From assembly GCA_026745465.1 (NCBI GenBank), contig JACYXH010000791.1, positions 62,001 through 126,000 on the forward strand: DNA of 64,000 nt. The letters run 5' to 3'. Numbering within the stretch: position 1 is the first letter of the stretch; every line of letters starts with the position of its first letter. The stretch comes from Lota lota (Eukaryota; Chordata; Actinopteri; Gadiformes; Lotidae). Below are positions 12,164 to 22,677 of this stretch, in pieces. The notes under the pieces are model-generated. The model saw only the letters and a program-made list of their open reading frames with translations. It was not told the origin of the DNA and searched no databases. A program made the translations under genes and the position numbers.

Positions 12164-12545
12164 CTGCGCCGCAAAGAAGCAACATTAACAAACCGTGGCA
12201 GAGATGCATTCACAATATCACCAGCAATGCAGTCTTACAAACCTACAATATTGTTGATTGAAATTGATATTGTGGTTGTAAAAATGCTGGACAATGGATT
12301 GTCTATTTGCTGTGATTTCATTGTACCACTTGACTCCACTAGCATTTCATAGCAACACGCTGACAGAACATCATGTTGTACCACCCTAGTCATGGCCTTA
12401 AATAACCTTCAGTAACCAGGGCCGTACACCAAAGGGGAACCATGCTACCCAAACTCCTCCCTTCAAATAAATTGGGTTTCCCTGTTCAGCAAGCCTAATA
12501 ATGAACCCACAAAGATTGCAGGCGATGTAGGTTGCACAAACATAC

Positions 12546-12673
12546 CTGTGGATTTTGTAGTCCCGGGGAACCCATTTCTTCATGCTGACCAGCAGGTCCT
12601 CATCTGCGTCTCGACAGTGGATGACCAGGGGCTTCTGCATGGACACAGCCAGCCTAAGCTGACGCTCAAACAC
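12546..12673 (-). CDS. tatdn2: TATDN2-like TatD nuclease, second visible exon
   Basis: Encodes [20 protein letters not shown] followed by [14 protein letters not shown] and a DYKIH end. This contains the second TatD signature (hydrophobic-HCR-A-ED) with a metal-coordinating His. It starts at GTG in phase 0 after a minus-strand AAG acceptor, and ends at CACAG|GTATG, splitting the Arg codon. Both edges fit the neighbouring exons exactly, so the splice model is well supported. Confidence 0.88.
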
Positions 12674-12821
12674 CTTGATGAGCCAACCAAACCAAAGATT
12701 ACCTTTACAGCATCAAACCAATTTGACTAGAAATGATTAACAAAACTCTGTCCAACTTTAAATGAATCTCATGGGAATATTAACATTCAATCCACTCTGC
12801 ATATCAAAGAGTAGACCGTAC

Positions 12822-13672
12822 CTCTTTCTGCTTTGAAGGGGGTGTACTGTTTTTGTGAGAATAGTCCAGACCGATTTCTCCAAATGCAACAGCTTTGGGA
12901 TGCCGCATGGCCATCAGAATGGCCCGCTCGTGGACATCTGAATACTCCTTGGCAAAGTGGGGGTGGCAGCCAAACGCCCCCCACACCATGTCCTCGGCCA
13001 GCAAGCCCTCCCACAGCGCTTCCTTTACCATGAGCCGGGGGTTACAGAAGTCCGTGATGCAGCCGCTGAACTCGGCTGCAAAGGTGCTCTTGTGCATCTC
13101 CCGGTAGCGGCTGAAGGTTCCCCGGTAGCCCACCTTCCCGTACAGCATGTCCAGATGACAATGTGTGTCTATAAAGCCAGGGTGTCTTCCAGCAGGCGCG
13201 CTGCTCGTCCAGATGGGCTCGGCTCCTGCGGACAGCCTCCTAGTGGTGCGGTCAGTGGAACAGGAAGGGGAGGAGGGCAGGGCAGAGCCAGCATCTGAAT
13301 GCCTGCGCTGCAGACTGGGAGGGGACCGGTTTGTCTTGTCCTCGGTTTCTGTCCGCACAAACGGGAGCCGGGGAACCGTTTGACCTCCCAGGTCCATCGG
13401 TTCATCGTCCCCCTCGGGGGGTGGGGAGCAGCAACCGGTGTCCCGGTCGTCTTCGGGGAACGGCTCTGAAGCGGACAGCTCAGTCCTTTCTGGGGACGTC
13501 CAAGTCAGCCGTCTTCCTCGGCCAACGGGTGCGTTCCATGCCTTGGAATAAAAAGCCTTTGAGGATCCCTCTGGTGTCCTGTCCTTGTTCTTTGAGATGA
13601 AGGAGTGAGATGCTTCCTCTCTCTGGCTCCCTGCGGCTTGGCCAGTGGGCGTCCACATGGCCATGACGGAGG
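12822..13672 (-). CDS. tatdn2: TATDN2-like TatD nuclease, large 5' coding exon
   Basis: The minus-strand open frame begins MAMWTPTGQAAGSQ at 13664, just after a pyrimidine-rich acceptor (...CTCCCTTCAG) at 13673, so a further upstream exon is expected. Residues 1 to about 160 are Ser/Pro/Arg-rich and low in recognisable structure, as in vertebrate TATDN2, which carries a long disordered N-terminus. The TatD metallohydrolase domain starts at about residue 163 with PGFIDTHCHLDMLYGK (the HxH metal ligands) and continues through GAFGCHPHFAKEYS and AVAFGEIGLDYSHKN. It ends at QKE with donor GAG|GTACGG at 12822/12821. Family knowledge: TatD proteins are Mg2+-dependent 3'-5' exonucleases acting on DNA and RNA ends; TATDN2 has been linked to nucleic-acid processing. 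Start choice is uncertain because of the missing 5' exon. Confidence 0.9.
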
Positions 13673-14526
13673 ACTGAAGGGAGAATACAAATTAAAACAC
13701 ACAAGTAAGGCCCTTGAAATATTACTTTTACGTTGTCTTGGTTGAATGTGTGAAAACTAATGAAGCAGAAACGTTCTGTTTTTGTCCATTTTTTATAACA
13801 CCTGATTAAAATAACAACCAAAGGTCGTTGTCAAGTGACTATTTCTAGTGTTAGCATTATCCTGGTTGTGTTGTGCATGTTGTGCAACATTTAGCATCTT
13901 TCACCATAGCACGAATTAGTATAAAACACTTGCAACAAAAAGCCACTGTTCAGAATATGAAAACACAACGGAAGAACGCAAACATGAAGTATGAAGCCTA
14001 GCTAATTAGCTCAGGCGGACTTATATATATATATATATAATATATATATATATATTATATATATAATGCAATAAAAAATAAATAAACCACTGGCATAGAC
14101 AAGTACATACTTTAGATGTTTAAAATCGCAGGTTATTAGTTAAAAACCGAATCAGGTGTTATGTTTTTTCCCTTATGTTATTTTCTCCATCACTAACATT
14201 TATTACATTCCATGCTTGAGTAAGATTGAACGAGTCAACATTGAGACCCTGGTTTAGTGTCCTCAGCACATTATCATTGTATCTACATAATTTGTGAAGC
14301 GTTATTCGGGTGTCAAGGGATTATTGGTTTTTGTAGCCATTATCATTTGACATAAATGACTACCAAATACTATCCTAACTACTTTATCCCTATGGAACAA
14401 TCCTATGCCTAACAATATTTGATAGAGAAATTTCCTCCGCAAACTACAAATGCTATCGGAACAAGTCCTTTTGGGCACTAACGAACTGCACGCTTTAGGT
14501 ACTAACACGCGCCATTCTTCTTGCAG
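13673..14526. other. Spacer between tatdn2 and the RPA-like exon
   Basis: Contains an (AT)n palindromic tract at about 14020-14067 and otherwise AT-rich DNA. It ends in a plausible acceptor (TTCTTCTTGCAG) at 14526. No first exon of tatdn2 could be identified with confidence. Confidence 0.4.
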
Positions 14527-15327
14527 GTTGGTGAAACGGACGTGAAGGTGCTCAACATCAGCAGCTGCACAGACATGGTGCAGATTTACGGCACCTTGCT
14601 GGAAGTCCAGTACTGCTATGTTGCAGACCAGACGGCTCAAATGAAGATTGCATTGTATGACAGCCTGGTCAATCAATTAGAAATTGGAAAATCATATAAA
14701 ATTACAAATTTGGCCACCCATAACAAATGTACCATATACTTGACCAGCACTAGAGCCACCACATTTGTAGAAATTGCAGACATCCAGGTACCAGCTGCAG
14801 TGGCTACACTGCAGGTGGAAGACCACGGTGCACTCACAGTCTTCACCGGGGTGATAACGGCCGCCAAGTTAGATGAAAGGAGGCGCTGCCCAAAATGTGG
14901 TACAAATCAAGCAGCTTTTAATGATAAGGCAAAACACAACAGGTGTGGCACGTGCCACTACTTGCAAAAGACCAGCGCCTTTACGGCCACCATGAGTGGC
15001 ACGCTGATCTTAATGCGTGAATCGGGAGAGGACGTGGTCATTACAGCACCGCCGTCAGTCCTCGCAAAGTACCTCCATGGCTTGGACCAACAGCAAATCG
15101 GTGATGTCCAAGCCGTGGAGGTACATCTGATAGACTCTGGGTCCTTTGATGTTGAGGTCAATGAATCCAGTGTCGCCACCAAGCTGACCCTATCAACCAA
15201 CCAGAAGGCGTCGGCGTCAGCGTCAGCATCTGGGGACAGCTTGGCAGAAGATTGCCTTGGCTACTCCCTCTTTGACTGCACGTCGTTAGGCACCATGACC
15301 CTGTTGCATTCCACTGGTTTCATCTGA
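14527..15327 (+). CDS. RPA70-like OB-fold/zinc-ribbon protein, 3' terminal exon
   Basis: An open frame of about 267 codons runs from a splice acceptor at 14526 to a TGA at 15325-15327. Two OB-fold-like halves flank a four-cysteine zinc ribbon, CPKCGTNQ...RCGTCHYL, at about residues 121-145 (two CxxC pairs). The first half has alternating beta segments (VQIYGTLLEVQYCYV, QMKIALYDSLV); the second includes FTATMSGTLILMRESGEDVV. This order resembles the C-terminal DNA-binding domain of the replication protein A large subunit and RPA-like single-strand-binding proteins captured by mobile elements. A Ser/Ala tail follows. There is no starting Met, so upstream exons are needed and none is visible in 14-14.5 kb. 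It may be a host RPA-like gene, a repetitive fish family or a transposon-encoded SSB; the family level is inference. Confidence 0.55.
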   Translation, partial: VGETDVKVLNISSCTDMVQIYGTLLEVQYCYVADQTAQMKIALYDSLVNQLEIGKSYKITNLATHNKCTIYLTSTRATTFVEIADIQVPAAVATLQVEDHGALTVFTGVITAAKLDERRRCPKCGTNQAAFNDKAKHNRCGTCHYLQKTSAFTATMSGTLILMRESGEDVVITAPPSVLAKYLHGLDQQQIGDVQAVEVHLIDSGSFDVEVNESSVATKLTLSTNQKASASASASGDSLAEDCLGYSLFDCTSLGTMTLLHSTGFI

Positions 15328-16701
15328 TTGTGTTTTAGTTTAGTTTTTTTTTTTTATTGTTCAATTGTTCATTGTGTTTTGGTTGTCGTTGCTGCATTTC
15401 ACTGTTGTGTTAAATTGTAAATACATATATTTGTTCAACTAATGTACTGTATGACTTATTATCAGCACCATGTAGTTATGTTGTCATTCATCACCAAGCT
15501 AAACTTAGAAGACCAACATGTTAGTGTAGACGTGGCTCATCTACATAAAATGTAAGGATATTCCAAATGGAAATGTGTTTTTAGAGATATTTAACATGCC
15601 AGATATTTAACAAGCCAATAATACAATACGCAACTTATTTAACACTGCGAGGTTTTGATTTAATTACCCAACCCTAGCAAATGTGTAGGTGGACAAATAC
15701 TAATAGTCTTTGCACAGAAAATAAAACAAGTGCACTTGTATTGTGCTACGGAGGAAAATAAATGCATTAATATACAAGTAATCTCAAACAGTACAAAGAA
15801 TAAAGAACCAGGGGGAGTTCTAAAGGTGAGAGTGAACGGCTCCCCCTGCTGGTGGCCTTTCAGCTTGGGAAGTGTTAAGACCCATCGGTACTCCTCATTT
15901 GCTTACTTGTGAAACGTTGCCATAACTTTGCTTAGAGCTAAAGCCATCTTTGCCAAATCGTGGTAAATAGGTAGTCGCCCATCAATCAAAAGTGTCATCA
16001 TTTTGTGGACATAAGGAGCAATGATTTGGATTGTTCACAATTATATTTGCCTATACGTTTTGTTAGAGGGATCACACAATATGATGAACAACCAGATATG
16101 TTCACTGTCAGTATAAGAATATGTAATGCAGATGTAGGTTTTTCCCAAAACAGTATTGAGAAAACACAAAACACAGATCGTCATAAGGCACCAAACAAAA
16201 TAAATAAATGTTCTAAACATCTATCCATTGGAATACAGAATACATCAGGTATAAAGAGACAGAGACAGAGATGTAGTAGTCGTTCTCCATGTGCGAGTGT
16301 GTTTGACGAGGTATTACTGTAAGATGGTGTAAGGCGGTTATCCACTGCTGATGAATGCAAACCAATGGAGGATAAATACCTGCGGGCCGGATTATTTCTT
16401 TAACCTCATCCTATTGGCCAATTTACTCAACTTGGCATATGGGTTTTTACTATGGCACCACTTCAGCGTGTTGCAAACCCCCCACAAAAAAACTCCATGA
16501 ACAATCCTTTCTCTCTCTGCATTTTGACAGATGCATAGTTACATAACACAGTAAAAAAAAAAAAAAAAACGTACATACATACAAATAACAATAACCAAAC
16601 CCCCTCCCTGACCTGGTTACCTGTTAAAGCAAATCAAAGGAAATACAGCCATGTACACTAAACTGTAGCGAGCGCTGTGATCAGAATAAGATTGGGAGTT
16701 G

Positions 16702-16768
<67 letters not shown>

Positions 16769-17447
16769 ATCAACATGCATTTGGAGCTCATAGTCGTACT
16801 GGTCACTTACTCATCATGCCTAAAGGGGAACAGGGGCCTTTGGGCTCTACTGGGTGGACCTTTTAACATAATAGTTGGAGTACAGAGTAGAAGAAGGTGC
16901 GGTACGATAAATAAAAAAAATAAAATAAAAAAAGCTGATACCAGCGCTATAATTTGCATTAACAATCCAACCGTGGGGTTCAGTAAGAGCGGAGCTGGCT
17001 ACACATGAGGAGAGTGATAACCGTCATTACAGTACTTATGTTATGTTATTTGTTTCACTTCAGTATGGTCATGGTTATTGCAGTACAACTGTAGTACTGT
17101 CTTGGTCCTGCAGACTAAAACACATCTTCAGTCTTACTTGTAGACCATGGTGTTTTTGTCCCCAAGAAAACCTGTGCATTGGCTGAAGGTTGTCTGGTTC
17201 ATTCTCATATGCGTATAAGTAATTATTTGGGGGCAGTATAGTGGCATGTGACAAAAACAATCTTGAGTATAGTATAACCAAAGAAAACAAATGCCTCTAC
17301 CACATATGTGAGTTAACAAAGATATAACATGGATGGGCACAATGAAACTCATGTATTTTCAGACAAACATACGTTCAAACAAATGACAACAGCATACGAG
17401 TGGGTGAACGGAACGGACACAGTGTGTGTATTGACCTCCGCTGAACC
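15328..17447. other. Spacer with microsatellites
   Basis: AT-rich spacer with an A run at 16553-16570 and (TG)n at 16702-16766. AATAAA-like signals after the RPA-like exon (about 15745-15810) could end its transcript. No exon recognised. Confidence 0.45.
16702..16766. repeat. (TG)n microsatellite
   Basis: About 32 uninterrupted TG units. Confidence 0.95.
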
Positions 17448-17650
17448 CAGGTTAACACGGACTACCAGGCCTAACCCAGGTCAACACGGACTACCAGGCC
17501 TAACCCAGGTCAACAAGGACTACCAGGCCTAACCCAGGTCAACACGGACTACCAGGCCTAACCCAGGTCAACAAGGACTACCAGGCCTAACCCAGATTAA
17601 CACGGACTACCAGGCCTAACCCAGGTTAACACGGACTACCAGGCCGTGAC
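17448..17650. repeat. 29-bp minisatellite, about 7 units
   Basis: Unit of 29 bp containing 'acacggactaccaggcctaa' and 'cccaggt'. About seven units occur, with variants at the CACGG/CAAGG and GGTC/GATT/GGTT positions. It ends at CAGGCCGTGACTC. The array is non-coding; an open frame across it is a repeat artefact. Confidence 0.93.
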
Positions 17651-18415
17651 TCATTTCACTGTCTGCACCCTCCAGACGCTGTACAGAAACATTATACAAC
17701 ATGGGTCTCGTAGTTTTTAGATGATTCAATGTGGAAATGTTACATTTTATACCTTTAACCGTGTCGAACCTAATACCTATAAATAATTATATAAATATAT
17801 TATAATTATAACCTAATACCTAAGAAGACATTTTGTCTTCTTTTGAAAATGTTTCACTTACAGGTATAAAATGTTTCATTTCTGCATTAAAACAAACACA
17901 GCGAGGCATCAGACATGCAAAGGGGTTCGCTCTGTCCACGTAGAACTCAATTTAAAGGTACAACAAGAAAATAGAGTGGAGACACTTGTGTGTCCGATTT
18001 CCCTTCATCACACAACAATACAACAGATTTCTATTGCTTATTTACATCATCTCTGCTGGGATAGAAAAAGGGTACAGGGGGGAGAGCGAGAGAGGGAGAT
18101 CGACATCAAAGCACCATGGCTGTGTGGAAGCAGGGGTTACAGTAGCTCATGTTTTCGTTAATCTTGACACACGGATAAAGTTCAGCATAACCACAGCACT
18201 TCGTCTTCACTATCTTCAACTCAAAATGTCTAAAAGTGGCACAGTTCCACAAAGATGCGTGATCATTATCAAACCATTTCATTCATCAATGTAGCACCCA
18301 ATATTGGTAAAATAAAGAAGATAACTTTCCTCTAACGTTTATTTCCATTATTCCAATAATTGTGTTATTCTCATTTCAGCAACGGATATATAATGACTGT
18401 TTTATCCCCCCCCAG
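17651..18415. other. Spacer upstream of the EPH-like exon
   Basis: AT-rich DNA ending in a strong splice acceptor (TTTTATCCCCCCCCAG) at 18415. No earlier EPH exon (signal peptide or first ligand-domain residues) was recognised in it. Confidence 0.4.
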
Positions 18416-18559
18416 GAAGAGGTGAGCGATGACAACATGAACACCCTCCTCACCAACCAGAACTGGGTGCGCACCAGGGACATCGGGCGGGGCCCAGCGC
18501 GTCCACGTGGAGATGGAAGTTCTCGGTGCGCGACTGCAGCTCCATCCCCAAAGTGCTCC

Positions 18560-21515
18560 TGCAAGGAGACCTTCAACCTGTACTACCACGAGTCCGACTC
18601 GGCCTCCCGCACCTCCCCGCCCTGGAAGGAGAACCCCCGCACCTGTAAGGAGAACCCCCGCACCTGCAAGGAGACCTTCAATCTCTACTACCATGAGTCC
18701 GACTCGGCCTCCCGCACCTCCCCGCCCTGGAAGGAGAACCCCCGCACCTGTAAGGAGAACCCCCGCACCTGCAAGGAGACCTTCAATCTCTACTACCATG
18801 AGTCCGACTCGGCCTCCCGCACCTCCCCGCCCTGGAAGGAGAACCCCCGCACCTGGAAGGAGACCTTCAACTTGTACTACCACGAGTCCGACTCGGCCTC
18901 CCGCACCTCCCCGCCCTGGAAGGAGAACCCCCCACACCTGTAAGGAGAACCCCCGCACCTGCAAGGAGACCTTCAATCTCTACTACCATGAGTCCGACTC
19001 GGCCTCCCGCACCTCCCCGCCCTGGAAGGAGAACCCCCACACCTGCAAGGAGACCTTCAATTTCTACTACCACGAGTCCGACTCGGCCTCCCGCACCTCC
19101 CCGCCCTGGAAGGAGAACCCCCTACACCTGGAAGGAGAACCCCCGCACCTGGAAGGAGACCTTCAACCTGTACTACCATGAGTCCGACTCGGCCTCCCGC
19201 ACCTCCCCGCCCTGGAAGGAGAACCCCCGCCCTGGAAAGAGAACCCCCGCACCTGCAAGGAGACCTTCAATTTCTACTACCACGAGTCCGACTCTGCCTC
19301 CCGCACCTCCCCGCCCTGGAAGGAGAACCCCCGCACCTGCAAGGAGACCTTCAACTTGTACTACCATGAGTCCGACTCGGCCTCCCGCACCTCCCGCCCT
19401 GGAAGGAGAACCCCCGCACCTGCAAGGAGACCTTCAATTTCTACTACCACGAGTCAGACTCGGCCTCCCGCACCTCCCGCCCTGGAAGGAGAACCCCCCA
19501 CACCTGGGAAGGAGACCCCCGCACCTGGAAGGAGACCTTCAAACTGACTTAGCCATGATGTCCGACTCGGCCCTCGCACCTCCCGCCCTGGATGGGAGAA
19601 CCCGCCGCCTGGAAAGAGACCCCCGCACTTGCAAGGGACCTTCAATTATCTATTACCACGAGTCCGACTCTGCCTCCCGCACCTCCCCGCCCTGCACCTC
19701 CCCGCCCTGGAAGGAGAACCCCCGCACCTGTAAGGAGAACCCCCGCACCTGCAAGGAGACCTTCAATCTCTACTACCATGAGTCCGACTCGGCCTCCCGC
19801 ACCTCCCCGCCCTGGAAGGAGAACCCCCGCACCTGGAAGGAGACCTTCAACTTGTACTACCACGAGTCCGACTCGGCCTCCCGCACCTCCCCGCCCTGGA
19901 AGGAGAACCCCCCACACCTGTAAGGAGAACCCCCGCACCTGCAAGGAGACCTTCAATCTCTACTACCATGAGTCCGACTCGGCCTCCCGCACCTCCCCGC
20001 CCTGGAAGGAGAACCCCCACACCTGCAAGGAGACCTTCATTTCTACTACCACGAGTCCGACTCGGCCTCCCGCACCTCCCCGCCCTGGAAGGAGAACCCC
20101 CTACACCTGGAAGGAGAACCCCCGCACCTGGAAGGAGACCTTCAACCTGTACTACCATGAGTCCGACTCGGCCTCCCGCACCTCCCCGCCCTGGAAGGAG
20201 AACCCCCGCCCTGGAAAGAGAACCCCCGCACCTGCAAGGAGACCTTCAATTTCTACTACCACGAGTCCGACTCTGCCTCCCGCACCTCCCCGCCCTGGAA
20301 GGAGAACCCCCGCACCTGCAAGGAGACCTTCAACTTGTACTACCATGAGTCCGACTCGGCCTCCCGCACCTCCCCGCCCTGGAAGGAGAACCCCCGCACC
20401 TGCAAGGAGACCTTCAATTTCTACTACCACGAGTCCGACTCGGCCTCCCGCACCTCCCCGCCCTGGAAGGAGAACCCCCCACACCTGGAAGGAGAACCCC
20501 CGCACCTGGAAGGAGACCTTCAAACTGTACTACCATGAGTCCGACTCGGCCTCCCGCACCTCCCCGCCCTGGAAGGAGAACCCCCGCCCTGGAAAGAGAA
20601 CCCCCGCACTTGCAAGGAGACCTTCAATTTCTATTACCACGAGTCCGACTCTGCCTCCCGCACCTCCCCGCCCTGGAAGGAGAACCCCCGCACCTGCAAG
20701 GAGACCTTCAACTTGTACTACCACGAGTCCGACTCGGCCTCCCGCACCTCCCCGCCCTGGAAGGAGAACCCCCGCACCTGGAAGGAGACCTTCAACCTGT
20801 ACTACCATGAGTCCGACTCGGCCTCCCGCACCTCCCCGCCCTGGAAGGAGAACCCCCGCCCTGGAAAGAGAACCCCCGCACCTGCAAGGAGACCTTCAAT
20901 TTCTACTACCACGAGTCCGACTCTGCCTCCCGCACCTCCCCGCCCTGGAAGGAGAACCCCCGCACCTGCAAGGAGACCTTCAACTTGTACTACCACGAGT
21001 CCGACTCGGCCTCCCGCACCTCCCCGCCCTGGAAGGAGAACCCCCCACACCTGGAAGGAGACCTTCAACCTGTACTACCATGAGTCCGACTCGGCCTCCC
21101 GCACCTCCCCGCCCTGGAAGGAGAACCCCCGCCCTGGAAAGAGAACCCCGCACCTGCAAGGAGACCTTCAATTTCTACTACCACGAGTCCGACTCGGCCT
21201 CCCGCACCTCCCCGCCCTGGAAGGAGAACCCCCGCACCTGGAAGGAGACCTTCAACCTGTACTACCATGAGTCCGACTCGGCTTCCCGCACCTCCCCGCC
21301 CTGGAAGGAGAACCCCCGCCCTGGAAAGAGAACCCCCGCACCTGCAAGGAGACCTTCAATTTCTACTACCACGAGTCCGACTCGGCCTCCCGCACCTCCC
21401 CGCCCAGGAAGGAGAACCCCCGCACCTGGAAAGAGAACCCCCGCACCTACAAGGAGACCTTCAATCTCTACTATCATGAGTCCGACTCGGCCTCCCGCAC
21501 CTCCCCGCCCTGGAA
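18560..21515 (+). repeat. 84-bp coding-derived satellite, about 31 copies
   Basis: The core unit is 84 bp (28 codons), running from GCAAGGAGACCTTCAA to GAACCCCCGCACCT and reading CKETFN...SPPWKENPRT. Many units carry an extra 21-bp insert (TAAGGAGAACCCCCGCACCTG type, reading CKENPRT) or a 19-22 bp CCTGGAAAGAG variant. These shift the frame and break any long EPH reading frame. Copy starts (CCTTCAA) fall at about 18568, 18676, 18780, 18866, 18969 and so on to 21459. Copies at 19500-19680 are unusually damaged. The array is about 65% GC and is open in several frames on both strands. Confidence 0.93.
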
Positions 21516-21727
21516 GGAGAACCCCCCACACCTGGAAGGAGAAGCCCTGCACCTGGAAGGAGAACCCCCCACACCTGGAAGGAGAACCCCCCACACCTGG
21601 AAGGAGAAGCCCCGCACCTGGAAGGAGAACCCCACACACCTGGAAGGAGAACCCCCCACACCTGGAAGGAGAACCCCCCACACCTGGAAGGAGAACCCCT
21701 GCACCTGGAAGGAGAACCCCCGCTGCT
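21516..21727 (+). repeat. 22-bp sub-repeat at the array's end
   Basis: Here only the CTGGAAGGAGAACCCCCCAC part of the 84-bp unit is repeated, about nine or ten times with period 21-22 bp. It then runs into single-copy EPH-like sequence (GCTGACGAGCTGCGGCCCCG). This appears to be a second, nested expansion. Confidence 0.88.
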
Positions 21728-21936
21728 GACGAGCTGCGGCCCCGTGGCGAGCAGCGGCTTCTACCTTCTAGGACTACTGCATGTCGCTCATCGCCGTGCG
21801 CGGCGTCTTCTATAGGAAGTGCGCGGCATCAGTTCCAGGAGAGCCCTTCGCCGTCCGGTCAGACCCCGTCGCCGCTTCGTTCTGAAGCCTCCCGAGTGCC
21901 CGCATGCACTTTTAAAATGAAAAACGGGACGTCAGA

Positions 21937-22332
21937 GGTATGACTGTTCTTCATGAGCGCCAAACCTCTTGACATTTCAATCGGGTTTTCTCTCTCACTT
22001 AGATGCCGTGACAAAAAGTAGCAGGGCCACAGCATCCGAGCTGCCATCAAAACGTGGCTCTGAGATTCCAGAGACCGGGAAGGAGCCGAAAGACAAGACG
22101 AGAAACGGCAGATGGATTTGTGTTCAAATGGGTTCTGTTCTGTTTTATATAGCTTCTTAATAAATGTAGTATTCTAAACAAACAACTATTTGTGTTTATT
22201 ACTGCTCGTATTCATTAATAGTGATGTTGTGGGTCTACACTGCAGGTACAAAGTAGGAGCAACATTTTCTTTATATGTTAAGGACCCACAGAGCATGCCC
22301 ATGGTGACACTGGAGCACTGCCCATGTGGGCC
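21937..22332 (+). other. Possible 3' terminal exon with poly(A) signal
   Basis: A pyrimidine tract and acceptor (TTTTCTCTCTCACTTAG) precede 22003. They are followed by a short open frame reading DAVTKSSRATASELPSKRGS that stops at about 22158, and by an AATAAA at about 22160. With the donor at 21936 this could be the last exon of a transcript crossing the EPH-like array. The peptide is not recognisable. Confidence 0.35.
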
Positions 22333-22677
22333 CCCAGTATAACCACTAGTATGTGCACAGTATTCCCCCAGTAGGCCCAGTATAACCACTAGCATGTGCA
22401 CAGTATTCCCCCAGTAGGCCCAGTATAACCACTAGCATGTGCACAGTATTCCCCCAGTAGGCCCAGTATAACCACTAGCATGTGCACAGTATTCCCCCGG
22501 TAGGCCCAGTGTAACCACTAGCATGTGCACAGTATTCCCCCAGTAGGCCCAGTATAACCACGAGCATGTGCACAGTATTCCCCCAGTATGCCCAGTATAA
22601 CTACTAGCATGTGCACATTATTCCCCCAGTAGGCCCAGTATAACCACTAGCATGTGCACAGTATTCCCCCAGTAGGC
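22333..22677. repeat. 43-bp minisatellite, 8 units
   Basis: Unit of 43 bp starting CCCAGTATAACCACTAGCAT and containing GTGCACAGTATTCCCCC. Unit starts fall at 22333, 22376 and onward, with few substitutions. It is non-coding. Confidence 0.95.

Larger units (their letters stand above)
18416..21936 (+). pseudogene. Degenerate EPH-receptor ligand-binding-domain exon with internal tandem expansion
   Basis: After a splice acceptor the sequence encodes EEVSDDNMNTLLTNQNWVRT, a shortened form of the start of the EPHB ligand-binding domain. It continues with AQRVHVEM and, in a shifted frame, KFSVRDCSSIPK, then CKETFNLYYHESDS, all diagnostic of EPH receptors. The exon ends with GPVASSGFYL and, in another frame, DYCMSLIAVRGVFYRKC, the end of the same domain. 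Between them lie about 31 copies of the CKETFN segment. Several frameshifts, missing residues (for example between GFYL and DYC) and early stops argue against a working receptor. No fibronectin, transmembrane or kinase exon occurs in the window. A donor-like CAGAG|GTATG sits at 21936. The ESD...PPW-ENP pattern is closest to EPHB-type receptors; the exact paralogue is not determined. Confidence 0.8.

Noticed and set aside
19592..21943. A 783-codon open frame rich in Pro, Arg and Thr
   Set aside because: It is an off-frame read of the 84-bp EPH-derived array (TRPPAPPRPGRRTPAP repeats). Several frames on both strands are equally open, so length is no evidence of a gene.
22333..22677. CRISPR-like regular repeats
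   Set aside because: The 43-bp units are contiguous without unique spacers; this is a minisatellite in a vertebrate genome.
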